DNA of 64,000 nt from Hyphomicrobiales bacterium (GCA_002709005.1 PAPH01000047.1:21526-85525), one strand, 5' to 3'; shown: positions 42,921 through 51,966, counted from the stretch's first letter. Program-made: numbers and translations. Notes: generated by a model not told the origin, from the letters alone.

Positions 42921-42931
42921 ATATTATGGAT
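42915..42931 (-). promoter_or_regulatory. Perfect inverted repeat over the ArsR start codon
   Basis: ATCCATATATTATGGAT: 7-bp arms with a 3-base spacer; the ATG (42918-42920 on the minus strand) lies within the left arm. ArsR proteins commonly bind 12-2-12-like AT-rich dyads at their own promoter, so this is a likely autoregulatory operator. Its overlap with the start codon implies a very short or absent leader. Confidence 0.55.
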
Positions 42932-42975
42932 AGGTAAAACTACCTGATCATTCAAGCGTGAACGCCTACAAGTTC

Positions 42976-43857
42976 TTACGGCTCTTTTTTCCCTGTCCCG
43001 CCCTCGGCGGCAGCCGGATTGTTCCAGTGAATATCCTCGAGCGCCTGCATCCGGTTCTGCGCGTTGCTCCATTGGCCGCGCGACACGCGGTCGATGAGCG
43101 CTTCGGAGAGGGCGAGCAGTGTCACGCTCGAATCCCATGTGCGGCCGGCCTCGACGACGCAGGGGAGAACGACATGGGCCGAACGTGCCAGAGGCGATAG
43201 CCACGGGTCGGTGATCAGAACAATTCGTGCGCGGCGTTCGACGAGGATTTCGCCAAGGCGAATAAGGTCCGTCTGATAGCGGCGGATATCGAACAGTACA
43301 GCCACATCGCCGGCCCTGATGTCGAGAAACTGGTCGTGCCAGGTCGAGGTCTGGCCGGCAAAATGGCGCACATTGGGCCGGATGATCCTCAGATGCGCGG
43401 CCATGTAGCCGGCGATGAAATCGGTGAAACGGCCGCCGAGGAAGTAGCAGGCCGACTTGGGATCGGACATGAGTTCGCAGGCAGCGTCGAATTCGCTTTC
43501 CGGGATCGCCTCGAGCGTGGCGTGGAGATTGGCCTCGGCGCGCGCGAAGCTGGTCCTTAGGCCCGGCGTGTCCGGCTGGGTCGAGGTGGTCGAACGACCG
43601 CGCTCCAGCGGCGAGGGGGACATGAGCTGCGCCTGCACCTCCTCGCGGAGGGCGCGCTGGAAATCCGGGTAGGACTCGAAGCCGACCCGGGTGATGAAGC
43701 GCAGGACCGTTGGGGCGCTCGTGCCGGCGACCTCGGCGAGCGCGGCGATCGTCGACAGGCCGGAACTCGGATATTGCGCGAGAAAGGCGTGTGCCACCTT
43801 TTTCTCCGCGCCGGGAAGGGCGCCGAGAATCGCATGGACCTGATCGCGAATGGACAT
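42976..43857 (-). CDS. MurR/RpiR-family transcriptional regulator
   Basis: 293 residues: N-terminal HTH_6 domain (about 1-77; LSTIAALAEVAGTSAPTVLRF is the HTH region) and a C-terminal SIS phosphosugar-binding domain (about 120-265; YFLGGRFTDFIAGYMAAHLR and VLFDIRRYQTDLIRLGEIL). In this subfamily the SIS domain may sense non-sugar metabolites; RpiR regulators next to GS-like/TRAP genes are common in Rhizobiales. It is divergent from the N-formylglutamate amidohydrolase and TRAP genes, which are its probable targets, with a matching palindrome between. Confidence 0.9.
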   Translation of the reverse strand: MSIRDQVHAILGALPGAEKKVAHAFLAQYPSSGLSTIAALAEVAGTSAPTVLRFITRVGFESYPDFQRALREEVQAQLMSPSPLERGRSTTSTQPDTPGLRTSFARAEANLHATLEAIPESEFDAACELMSDPKSACYFLGGRFTDFIAGYMAAHLRIIRPNVRHFAGQTSTWHDQFLDIRAGDVAVLFDIRRYQTDLIRLGEILVERRARIVLITDPWLSPLARSAHVVLPCVVEAGRTWDSSVTLLALSEALIDRVSRGQWSNAQNRMQALEDIHWNNPAAAEGGTGKKEP

Positions 43858-43882
43858 GAACCGGAAAACTCCCTTCGCTCGA

Positions 43883-43900
43883 ATGTAATAGAAATTACAT
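43883..43900. promoter_or_regulatory. ATGTAAT-N4-ATTACAT operator candidate
   Basis: ATGTAATAGAAATTACAT is a perfect 7-bp dyad with a 4-base spacer, 26 bases upstream of the RpiR start. A further ATTACA half-site lies near 43933-43938. TGTAAT-N-ATTACA type dyads are typical RpiR-family binding sites. It is positioned to control both the regulator and the plus-strand genes from 43992 on. Confidence 0.6.
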
Positions 43901-43991
43901 GATTGACAAGTACGGCCATTTCCTAATCAATATTACACAAGAGAAAGCCGGGGGCGGATGGGCCGACCGGCACGGAGTGGGAACAGGAATC

Positions 43992-44783
43992 GTGTCGGAC
44001 AGCCCTCTTCTGGGACCGAAAGACATCGCGCCCGTCATGGTCGAGCGACCCGAGGCGTCGGGAGAGGTCGTGCTCGTCTGCGAGCATGCCTCGAAGCTGA
44101 TGCCGGTGCGGCTCGGCAGTCTCGGCCTTGATGCGGCGGCGCTCGAAAGCCATATCGCCTGGGACATCGGCGCGCTCGCGGTGGCTCGCCGGCTGTCTGA
44201 TGCGCTCGACGCGCCGCTTGTCGCGCAGGCCTATTCGCGGCTTGCTTATGACTGTAACCGCCCGCCGGAATCGCCCGCCGCCATTCCCGAGAAAAGCGAG
44301 ATCTACATCGTTCCGGGCAATGCCGGGCTGACCGGTCCCGAGCGGCAGGCGCGGGTGGAGGCGCTGTACGATCCGTTCCATGCGGCGCTCGAAGGTCTGC
44401 TCGACCGCCGGGCCGCGCTCGGACAGTCGACCGTCCTGGTCACGGTCCATTCCTTCACGCCGGTCTATTTCGGCGAGAGCCGCGACGGGCATCTGGGCGT
44501 GCTTCACGACACCGACGCCAGCTTTGCCGATCGGGTGCTGAGCGCCGCCGCCGAAAGCGGTCTCGATCTGGTGCGGCGGAACTATCCCTATTCCTCCGCC
44601 GACGGGGTGACGCACACGCTGCGGCGTCATGCCATCACGCGCGGCCTCCCTAACGTCATGCTCGAGATCCGCAACGACCTGATCGCCGACGAGGCGGGGC
44701 AGGAGAAATGGGCGGTGCTTGTGGCGGACCTGATCAGAAAAGCGGTCGACGCCGGCCGGGAAGGAGAACGGCTCCATGCCTGA
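43992..44783 (+). CDS. N-formylglutamate amidohydrolase family protein
   Basis: About 263 residues. The family's zinc/peptidase-like core is visible: VLVCEHASKLMP (about 29-40), YDCNRPPESPAAIPEKSE, VTVHSFTPVYFG and VMLEIRNDLIADEAGQ. The start is uncertain: GTG 43992 with AGGA close upstream is preferred; an in-frame ATG at 43899 would add 31 residues across the operator region and has no ribosome site. Members cleave N-formylglutamate or related N-acyl/gamma-glutamyl amides. Beside a GS-like ligase and TRAP uptake genes, hydrolysis of a glutamyl amide is a reasonable inference. Confidence 0.85.
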   Translation: MSDSPLLGPKDIAPVMVERPEASGEVVLVCEHASKLMPVRLGSLGLDAAALESHIAWDIGALAVARRLSDALDAPLVAQAYSRLAYDCNRPPESPAAIPEKSEIYIVPGNAGLTGPERQARVEALYDPFHAALEGLLDRRAALGQSTVLVTVHSFTPVYFGESRDGHLGVLHDTDASFADRVLSAAAESGLDLVRRNYPYSSADGVTHTLRRHAITRGLPNVMLEIRNDLIADEAGQEKWAVLVADLIRKAVDAGREGERLHA

Positions 44784-44822
44784 CGCGAGGCCTGAAACCG
44801 TGACGAGAAGGGAGATGCCGGC

Positions 44823-45350
44823 ATGAACGCCGTGATCGGCTATATCCGCTTCGTCGATGCCTTCAACCGGCGCGTCGGCCGGTTTGCGATGTATCTCATC
44901 TTTCTTCTGATGGGCGTGCTGCTCTGGTCTTCGGTGACCAAATATGCCGGCATGCCCGCGCTCTGGACCCTGGAGGCGGCCCAGTTCGTCATGGTCGCCT
45001 ATTACACGCTCGGCGGCGCCTATTCGATGCAGATGGGCGATCATGTGCGCATGGATCTGCTCTATGGCGGCTGGTCGCATCGGCGCAAGGCGATGATCGA
45101 CGGGATCTCGATCCTGTTCCTGCTCTTCTATCTCGTCGTGCTTCTCTATGGTGGCATCTCGTCGACCACTTACGCCATCGAATATGGCGAGCGGGCCCAC
45201 TCGGTGTGGCGGCCCTACATGTGGCCGGTCAAGCTGATCGGCACCGTCGGCATCTTCTTCATGCTTCTGCAGGCCGTCGCCGAATTCCTCCGCGACATTC
45301 TCTACCTGCGCGGCACCAGCATCAATCATGCCAGCGAGGCGGGCCTGTGA
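44823..45350 (+). CDS. TRAP transporter small permease (DctQ family)
   Basis: 175-residue membrane protein with four helices (about 18-38, 52-72, 92-114 and 138-158), the DctQ layout. The motif QFVMVAYYTLGGAYSMQMGDHVRMD (about 58-82, given as a position) contains the conserved GxxYxxxxGxHVRxD pattern. AGGGAGATG precedes the ATG. Its TGA overlaps the GTG of the large permease (GTGA). It stabilises and assembles with the large permease in the inner membrane. Confidence 0.92.
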   Translation: MNAVIGYIRFVDAFNRRVGRFAMYLIFLLMGVLLWSSVTKYAGMPALWTLEAAQFVMVAYYTLGGAYSMQMGDHVRMDLLYGGWSHRRKAMIDGISILFLLFYLVVLLYGGISSTTYAIEYGERAHSVWRPYMWPVKLIGTVGIFFMLLQAVAEFLRDILYLRGTSINHASEAGL

Positions 45351-46681
45351 GCTACGAGATGATCGCCCTGTTCATGTTCGCCTCGATGATGGCGCTGCTG
45401 CTCACGGGCCAGCGCGTCTTCGGGGTGATCGGCGCGGTCGCCGTGATCGCTGCGCTACCGTTGTGGGGGACCGGCGGCGTCGAGATCGCCTTCGCCCAGT
45501 CGATCAAGCTGATGAAGTGGTATCCGCTGCTGACGCTGCCGATGTTCATCTACATGGGCTACATGCTGTCGGAAAGCCGGATCGCCGACGATCTCTACCG
45601 CATGTTCCACGTCTGGTTCGGTCCCATCCCGGGCGGTCTCGCCATCGGCACGATCGGGCTGATGGTGGTGATTTCGGCGATGAACGGGCTGTCGGTGGCC
45701 GGCATGGCGATCGGGGCGACCATCGCTCTGCCCGAACTCCTGCGGCGCGGCTACGACAAGCAGATGATCACCGGGGTGATCCAGGGCGGCTCCTCGCTGG
45801 GCATTCTCATTCCGCCGTCGGTGGTGCTGGTGCTCTACGGCATGATCGCGCGCCAGCCGGTGAGCCAGCTCTGGCTCGCCGGGGTCTTTCCGGGCCTTCT
45901 GATGGCGACGCTGTTCGTGGTCTATATCGCCGTGCGCTGCCGCATTCAGCCGGAACTCGGACCGCCGCTCAGCCGCGAAGAGCGCGACGCGATCACCTGG
46001 AAGGAACGGTTCGTGCTGCTGCGCGCCGGCATTCTGCCCTTCATGATCTTCTTCCTCATGAACGGGCTCTTCCTGATGGGGATCACCAGCCTGGTGGAAA
46101 GCTCCGCCGTCGGCGCGCTCGCGGCCACGCTGGCCGCTATCATCAAGCGTCGGCTGACGAAGGAAGTCTTCGAGAACACCGTGCGCAAGACGCTCGGCAT
46201 CTCCTGCATGTTCATGTGGATCATCCTCGCGGCCCTTTGCTTCGGCGCGGTCTTCGACGGGCTGGGCGCGGTGCGGGCCATCGAGAACTTCTTCCTCGGC
46301 CAACTCGGTCTCGAGCCCTGGCAGATCCTGATCATGATGCAGCTCAGCTTCCTCCTGATGGGCACCTTCCTCGACGATACGGCGATGCTCGTCATTGTCG
46401 CGCCGCTCTACGTGCCGCTCGTCAAGGCGCTGGGCTTCGATCTCGTCTGGTATGGCGTGCTCTACACGATCACCTGCCAGATCGCCTACATGACGCCGCC
46501 CTTCGGCTACAACCTGTTCCTCATGCGCGCCATGTCGCCGCCCGAGATAAAGCTCAGGGACATCTACATGTCCGTCATTCCATTCGTCGCGGTGATGATG
46601 ATCACCCTCATCATCGTGATGCTCTTCCCGGAACTGGCTTTGTGGCTGCCGGAACAGTTCCGCGGCAAACTGCAAGGGTAA
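45347..46681 (+). CDS. TRAP transporter large permease (DctM family)
   Basis: 444-residue channel subunit with about 12 helices, using a Na+ gradient. GTG 45347 was chosen because of the GTGA overlap with the small permease and because DctM homology (SYEMIALFMFASMMALLLTG) starts here. Conserved elements are LTLPMFIYMGYMLSESRIAD, GGSSLGILIPPSVVLVLYG (about 145-163) and MTPPFGYNLFLMRAMSPPE near the end. It forms a complete TRAP system with the genes at 44823 and 46729. Confidence 0.93.
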   Translation: MSYEMIALFMFASMMALLLTGQRVFGVIGAVAVIAALPLWGTGGVEIAFAQSIKLMKWYPLLTLPMFIYMGYMLSESRIADDLYRMFHVWFGPIPGGLAIGTIGLMVVISAMNGLSVAGMAIGATIALPELLRRGYDKQMITGVIQGGSSLGILIPPSVVLVLYGMIARQPVSQLWLAGVFPGLLMATLFVVYIAVRCRIQPELGPPLSREERDAITWKERFVLLRAGILPFMIFFLMNGLFLMGITSLVESSAVGALAATLAAIIKRRLTKEVFENTVRKTLGISCMFMWIILAALCFGAVFDGLGAVRAIENFFLGQLGLEPWQILIMMQLSFLLMGTFLDDTAMLVIVAPLYVPLVKALGFDLVWYGVLYTITCQIAYMTPPFGYNLFLMRAMSPPEIKLRDIYMSVIPFVAVMMITLIIVMLFPELALWLPEQFRGKLQG

Positions 46682-46728
46682 TGAAAACGACAAAAACAAA
46701 CGGCAGACCACCAGAAGGAGAACACATC

Positions 46729-47775
46729 ATGCTGAAAAGGCGTCAACTACTCACCAAGGACGGCATTGCCGGCGCCGCGGCGACCACCACGCTTGCCGCT
46801 CCCCCCGTTATCGCCCAGGAGCCGATCCGCTGGCGCATGCAGACCTATGCCGGAGCCACGCTCGGGCAGTACGTCACCCAGCCCTTCGTCGATGCCTTCA
46901 ACAAGGCGGCAAACGGGGAGATGGTGATCGAACTGTTCTTCGCCGACCAGATCGTGCCCACCGGCGAACTCTTCCGCGCCATGCAGGCCGGCACCATCGA
47001 CGCCGTCCACTCTGACGACGATTCGATGGCCTCGCCGGTGGAAGTCGGCGTCTTCGGCGGCTATTTCCCGTTTGCCACCCGTTCGATCCTCGACGTCCCG
47101 GTGCTGTTTGAGCAGTACGGCCTCAAGGACATCTGGAAGGACGCCTACGCCAAGGCAGGCGGCGTCGTCTGGCTGTCGGCCGCGGGCCAGGACCCGTGCA
47201 ACTTCAACACCAAGAAGGAAATCAAGAGCGTCGCCGACCTGTCCGGTCTCAAGCTCTACACCTTCCCGACGGCCGGCCGCTTCCTCGCCCAGTTCGGCGT
47301 GGTGCCGGTCTCGATCCCCTATGAAGACGCGGAAGTCGCGGTGCAGACCGGCGAACTCGACGGCATGTCCTGGTCGGGCATCACCGAGGACTACACGGTC
47401 GGCTGGGCGGATGTGACGGACTACTTCCTCACCAACAACATTTCGGGCGCCTGGATCGGTTCGTGGTTCGCCAACGAGAAGAAGTGGGCGGACCTTCCGG
47501 ACCACCTCAAACAGCTCTACATGTCCTGCATGGAAGCCGGCCACACCTTCCGCAACCAGTGGTACTGGGGCGGTGAGGCCAAGCTGCGCGCCACCGGCGA
47601 CAAGCTTGCCCTGCGTACCGTTCCGGCCAAGGAATGGAAGGAAGTCGAGGACGCGGCGATCAAGTTCTGGGACGAGATCGCCGAGGAAAGCGAAACCAAG
47701 GCCAAGGTTGTCCAGATCTTCAAGGACTACAACAAGGTCATCAACTCCGCCGGCTTCCCTTACAACAACGACTAA
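46729..47775 (+). CDS. TRAP transporter periplasmic substrate-binding protein (DctP family)
   Basis: 348 residues. The N-terminus MLKRRQLLTKDGIAGAAATT, with a twin-arginine and an APPVIAQE cleavage area near 31, resembles a Tat-type leader. GAAGGAG 8 bases before ATG 46729 decides the start over the in-frame ATG at 46681. The mature protein shows VELFFADQIVPTGELFRAMQ-type strands, GTIDAVHSDD, LKLYTFPTAGRFLAQFG and EDAEVAVQTGELDGMSWSG, as in mannitol/oxo-acid TRAP proteins. The ligand is probably a carboxylate or amino compound used by the next three enzymes. Confidence 0.92.
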   Translation: MLKRRQLLTKDGIAGAAATTTLAAPPVIAQEPIRWRMQTYAGATLGQYVTQPFVDAFNKAANGEMVIELFFADQIVPTGELFRAMQAGTIDAVHSDDDSMASPVEVGVFGGYFPFATRSILDVPVLFEQYGLKDIWKDAYAKAGGVVWLSAAGQDPCNFNTKKEIKSVADLSGLKLYTFPTAGRFLAQFGVVPVSIPYEDAEVAVQTGELDGMSWSGITEDYTVGWADVTDYFLTNNISGAWIGSWFANEKKWADLPDHLKQLYMSCMEAGHTFRNQWYWGGEAKLRATGDKLALRTVPAKEWKEVEDAAIKFWDEIAEESETKAKVVQIFKDYNKVINSAGFPYNND

Positions 47776-47795
47776 AAGGGTCCGGTTCGATAGTG

Positions 47796-47820
47796 CCGCC
47801 TCCCGGTTTCCGGGGGGCGG
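47796..47820 (+). promoter_or_regulatory. Hairpin after the TRAP binding-protein gene
   Basis: CCGCCTCCCGG, loop TTT, CCGGGGGGCGG pairs over 11 bp with one G-T wobble, 20 bases after the stop, followed by only three T residues. It probably protects the binding-protein message and weakly attenuates read-through into the GS-like gene 83 bases on. This parallels the ABC operons in the window. Confidence 0.55.
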
Positions 47821-47903
47821 TTTGCAGTCAATTCGGTCCGGAGCGATCCAAGGGCGGTCCCCAGGACGGTCCGCGCCGGACAATATTCCAGACAGGTGTC
47901 AGC

Positions 47904-49274
47904 ATGGCGGGAAATCTCACGATCCAGGAACTCAAGAAGGCGGCTCAGGCCGGGGAGATCGACACGGTGCTTGCCTGCGCGATCGACATGCAGGGGCGTC
48001 TGGTCGGCAAGCGTTTCCCCGCGCGCTTCTTCCTCGAATCCGCCGTCGACGAGACCCATTGCTGCAACTACCTGCTCGCCAACGACATCGATATGGAGCC
48101 GGTGCCGGGGTACAAGGCGGCGAGCTGGAACGCCGGCTATGGCGATTTCACGCTGAAACCCGACGAGAAGACGCTGCGCCACATCCCGTGGCTCGAAAAG
48201 ACGGCGATGATCCTTTGCGACATCCAGGATCATCATACACATGAGGACCTGCCGCATTCGCCGCGCGGCATGCTCAAGGCCCAGCTGAAACGGCTCGAGG
48301 AGCGCGGCTGGCTCGCCTATTTTGCCTCGGAGCTCGAATTCTACCTCTTCAGCGAGACCTATGATTCGGCACGCGAGAAGAACTGGAAATCCCTCAAGAC
48401 CGCCTCGCCCTACATCGAGGACTACCAGATCCACCTGACCACCAACGAGGAGGCCGTGATGCGGGCGATCCGCAACGGGATGGAAGGGGCGGGCATCGAG
48501 GTCGAGAACTCGAAGGGTGAATGGGGTCCGGGCCAGGAAGAGATCAATGTGCGCTACGCCGACGCGCTGACGATGGCCGACCAGCACGTGATCCTCAAGA
48601 ACGGCTGCAAGGAGATCGCCAACCAACAGGGCAAGGCGATCTCGTTCATGGCGAAATACAATTACGATCTCGCCGGCAATTCGAGCCACATCCACAATTC
48701 GCTGTGGTCGAAGGACGGCAAGACGCCGTTGTTCCTCGACAAGGACGATGAGTTCGGCATGTCGAAGCTGATGCGCTCCTGGGTGGCCGGGCAGCTCAAA
48801 TACGCGCCCGACTTCACCTGGTTCCTGGCGCCCTACGTCAACTCCTACAAGCGTTTCCAGGCCGGCACCTTCGCGCCCACCAAGATCACCTGGAGCCGCG
48901 ACAACCGCACCGCCGGCTTCCGGCTTTGCGGCGAGGGCACCAAGGCCGTGCGCATCGAGTGCCGTGTGGGTGGTGCCGACCTCAACCCGCATCTGGCCTT
49001 CGCGGCGCTGATCGCCTCCGGTCTCGCGGGCATCGACGAAGGTCTCGACCTGCCGCGCCCGTCGGAGGGCGACGCCTATGGCGACGGAAGCCTGAAGGAA
49101 ATTCCGAACACGCTTCGTGCGGCGATCGATACGCTGACCGGATCCTCGATGCTCAAATCCGCCTTCGGCGAGGACGTCATCGAGCATTATGCGCATACCG
49201 CGCGGTGGGAGCAGTTGGAGTATGACCGCCGCGTGACCGACTGGGAACTGCACCGGGGTTTCGAGCGGTATTGA
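47904..49274 (+). CDS. Glutamine-synthetase-like gamma-glutamyl ligase (paralogue 2)
   Basis: 456-residue GS-family ligase. ATG 47904 starts the conserved region; the longer open frame upstream spans the hairpin. Active-site motifs are SELEFYLF (about 142), GPGQEEINVRYADAL (about 210), SSHIHNSLW (about 260-268) and VRIECRVGGADLNPHLA (about 352). The C-terminal VTDWELHRGFERY resembles ITDWELARYFEII of paralogue 1. It is followed by an aldehyde dehydrogenase and an Fe-alcohol dehydrogenase, which fits gamma-glutamylation of an imported amine or amino alcohol followed by oxidation. Confidence 0.92.
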   Translation: MAGNLTIQELKKAAQAGEIDTVLACAIDMQGRLVGKRFPARFFLESAVDETHCCNYLLANDIDMEPVPGYKAASWNAGYGDFTLKPDEKTLRHIPWLEKTAMILCDIQDHHTHEDLPHSPRGMLKAQLKRLEERGWLAYFASELEFYLFSETYDSAREKNWKSLKTASPYIEDYQIHLTTNEEAVMRAIRNGMEGAGIEVENSKGEWGPGQEEINVRYADALTMADQHVILKNGCKEIANQQGKAISFMAKYNYDLAGNSSHIHNSLWSKDGKTPLFLDKDDEFGMSKLMRSWVAGQLKYAPDFTWFLAPYVNSYKRFQAGTFAPTKITWSRDNRTAGFRLCGEGTKAVRIECRVGGADLNPHLAFAALIASGLAGIDEGLDLPRPSEGDAYGDGSLKEIPNTLRAAIDTLTGSSMLKSAFGEDVIEHYAHTARWEQLEYDRRVTDWELHRGFERY

Positions 49275-49435
49275 GAGTCCGGTAAAGCGATACTGCCAGA
49301 CCGCGCCTCTTGTTTACGGTCGGGGCGGTTGCCAGTTTGCGGCCCGACAAGAAGGTCGACAGGAAACGTTCAGCCGATTCGCAGCCTCCCGGTCACCGGG
49401 GCACGGACGGCGCAAGCAGGAAGGATGGAGGGCCC

Positions 49436-50824
49436 ATGAGCGGCGTTCTCAAATGTATTTCACCCGTTGACGGCTCGGTCTTCGCCGAGCGCGAGGTCAT
49501 GGACAGCAAGTCTGCTGCCGAACTCGTGGCGAAGGTCCGCGCGGCGCAGCCGGCATGGGCCAAACGCCCGCTCGCAGAGCGCATCGAACTGGTCAAGGCC
49601 GGTATCAAGCGCCTCAACGAAATGACCGACGAGGTGGTGCCGGAACTGGCAAAGATGATGGGCCGCCCGGTCCGCTACGGGGGCGAGTTCGGCGGCGTCA
49701 ACGAGCGCACCGACTATATGGCGTCGATCGCGGAGAAGGCGCTGGCGCCGCTCGTCATCGAGGATTCGGACACATTCACCCGCAAGATCGAGCACGTCCC
49801 GCACGGCGTCGTCTTCGTGATCGCGCCATGGAACTATCCCTATCTGACGGCGATCAACACCATCGTTCCGGCGCTGATCGCCGGCAACACGGTGATCATC
49901 AAGCATGCCACCCAGACGCTGCTCGTCGGCGAGCGGATCGCGACAGCCTTCAAGGAAGCCGGCCTGCCGGAAGAGGTCTTCAGCAACATCTTCCTCGACC
50001 ACGCCGGCACCGAGGTCCTGATCTCGGCAGGCGCATTCGACTTCATCAACTTCACCGGCTCCGTCGGCGGTGGCAAGGCGATCGAGAAGGCGGCTGCCGG
50101 CACCTTTACCGGTCTCGGCCTCGAACTCGGTGGCAAGGATCCCGGCTACGTGATGGATGACTGCGATCTCGACTGGGCGGTCGACGTGCTGATGGACGGC
50201 GCGCTCTACAATGCCGGCCAGTGCTGTTGCGGCATCGAGCGCATCTATGTCGCCCGCCCGCTCTATGCGGAATTCATCGAGAAGGCGAAGGCCTGGGCGG
50301 AAAAGCTCAAGCTCGGCAGCCCGCTCGACCCCGAAACCACCATCGGACCGATGGCCAATGTGCGTTTCGCAAGGGAAGTGCGCGAACAGACGAAGGAAGC
50401 GATCGCCGACGGCGCCAAGGCGTTGATCGATCCCTCGCTTTTCCCGGAAGACGACGGCGGGGCCTATCTGATGCCACAGATTCTCGTCGACGTGACCCAT
50501 GACATGCGGGTGATGCGTGACGAAAGCTTCGGTCCGGTCGTCGGCATCATGCCGGTCGACAGCGATGAGGAAGCGGTCGAGCTGATGAACGACTGCCAGT
50601 ACGGGCTGACCGCATCGCTTTGGACCAACGATCCCGAGCGCGCCCAGAGCATCGGCGAGCAGATCGAGACCGGCACCGTGTTCATGAACCGGGCCGACTA
50701 TCTCGATCCGGCGCTGTGCTGGACCGGCTGCAAGGACACCGGCCGTGGCGGCTCGCTGTCCGAGATCGGCTTCCACAACCTGACCCGCCCCAAATCCTAC
50801 CACATGAGAAAGAAGCAGGCATGA
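49436..50824 (+). CDS. Aldehyde dehydrogenase (gamma-glutamyl-aldehyde type suspected)
   Basis: 462-residue NAD(P)-dependent aldehyde dehydrogenase. ATG 49436 has GGAGGG upstream. FVIAPWNYPYLTAINTIVPAL (about 126-146, position only) binds cofactor, GLELGGKDPGYVMDDCDLDW holds the Glu (about 229), and NAGQCCCGIERIYV holds the catalytic Cys within three consecutive cysteines (about 262-264). This is the betaine/succinate-semialdehyde-like branch with a short N-terminus. Its TGA overlaps the following alcohol dehydrogenase ATG (ATGA). A gamma-glutamyl aminoaldehyde is the inferred substrate. Confidence 0.92.
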   Translation: MSGVLKCISPVDGSVFAEREVMDSKSAAELVAKVRAAQPAWAKRPLAERIELVKAGIKRLNEMTDEVVPELAKMMGRPVRYGGEFGGVNERTDYMASIAEKALAPLVIEDSDTFTRKIEHVPHGVVFVIAPWNYPYLTAINTIVPALIAGNTVIIKHATQTLLVGERIATAFKEAGLPEEVFSNIFLDHAGTEVLISAGAFDFINFTGSVGGGKAIEKAAAGTFTGLGLELGGKDPGYVMDDCDLDWAVDVLMDGALYNAGQCCCGIERIYVARPLYAEFIEKAKAWAEKLKLGSPLDPETTIGPMANVRFAREVREQTKEAIADGAKALIDPSLFPEDDGGAYLMPQILVDVTHDMRVMRDESFGPVVGIMPVDSDEEAVELMNDCQYGLTASLWTNDPERAQSIGEQIETGTVFMNRADYLDPALCWTGCKDTGRGGSLSEIGFHNLTRPKSYHMRKKQA

Positions 50825-51966
50825 GTCTCGTTGCCAACTGGTCCTACCCCACCTCCGTCCGTTTCGGTGCCGGCCGGATCCGCGAACTGGCGGAAGCCGC
50901 GCGGGTCGCGGGAATGAAAAAGCCGCTGCTGGTCACCGACAGGCGGCTGGCCGCGTTGCCAATCACGGCCAACGCGCTCGACATCCTGGACGCGGCGGGC
51001 CTGGGCCGCGGCCTGTTCTCCGAGGTCGACCCCAACCCCAACGAGATCAATCTCGCCGCTGGCATCGAAGCCTTCAAGGCCGGCGGGCATGACGGCGTCA
51101 TCGCCTTCGGTGGCGGTTCCGGCCTCGATCTCGGCAAGTCAATCGCGCTGATGGTCGGCCAGACCCGGCCGATCTGGGACTTCGAGGACATCGGCGACTG
51201 GTGGACCCGCGCCGACGCCGATGCCATCGTTCCGATCGTGGCCGTGCCGACCACGGCCGGCACCGGCTCGGAAGTGGGGCGCGCGGGCGTGATCACCAAT
51301 TCCGAAACCCATGTGAAGAAGATCATCTTCCATCCGAAGATGCTACCTGCGGTGACGATCTGCGACCCGGAACTCACGGTCGGCATGCCGAAGATGATCA
51401 CCGTGGGAACCGGCATGGATGCCTTCGCGCACTGCCTGGAAGCCTATTCCTCGCCCTTCTACCATCCGATGTCGCAGGGCATCGCGCTCGAAGGCATGCG
51501 TCTGGTGAAGGAAAATCTTCCGCTGGTCGCCGCCGAGCCCGAGAATATCGACGGCCGGGCCGAAATGATGAGCGCTGCGGCCATGGGCGCGGTCGCCTTC
51601 CAGAAGGGACTCGGCGCCATTCACTCGCTCTCACATCCGGTAGGGGCGATCTACAACACCCATCATGGCCTCACCAATGCTGTGGTGATGCCGGCAGTGC
51701 TGGTCTTCAACCGGCCGGCGATCGAGGAGCAGATCGCGCGGGCGGCGGCCTATATGGGTATCGATGGCGGCTTCGATGGTTTCCTCGACTACGTGATCAA
51801 GCTGCGCAAGGATCTCGGCGTTCCGGACAAGCTCTCCGAACTCGGCGTCGGCACCGACCGGATCGACGAAATGGTCGAGATGGCGCTGGTCGATCCCACC
51901 GCGGGCGGCAATCCGGTGAAGCTCACGGCGGAAAACACGAAGACGCTATTCGAAGCCTGCATCTAA
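50821..51966 (+). CDS. Iron-containing alcohol dehydrogenase (paralogue of 2549)
   Basis: 381-residue group III enzyme. ATG 50821 overlaps the upstream stop. FGGGSGLDLGKSIAL, WDFEDIGDWWTRADA, VPTTAGTGSEVGRAGVIT, DAFAHCLEAY and HSLSHPVGAIYNTHHGLTN follow in order. The WDFED-to-GVIT segment is nearly the same as in the 2549 enzyme, and both belong to operons with a GS-like gene, so they likely act on equivalent alcohol intermediates. It is the last gene before a terminator. Confidence 0.93.
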   Translation: MSLVANWSYPTSVRFGAGRIRELAEAARVAGMKKPLLVTDRRLAALPITANALDILDAAGLGRGLFSEVDPNPNEINLAAGIEAFKAGGHDGVIAFGGGSGLDLGKSIALMVGQTRPIWDFEDIGDWWTRADADAIVPIVAVPTTAGTGSEVGRAGVITNSETHVKKIIFHPKMLPAVTICDPELTVGMPKMITVGTGMDAFAHCLEAYSSPFYHPMSQGIALEGMRLVKENLPLVAAEPENIDGRAEMMSAAAMGAVAFQKGLGAIHSLSHPVGAIYNTHHGLTNAVVMPAVLVFNRPAIEEQIARAAAYMGIDGGFDGFLDYVIKLRKDLGVPDKLSELGVGTDRIDEMVEMALVDPTAGGNPVKLTAENTKTLFEACI

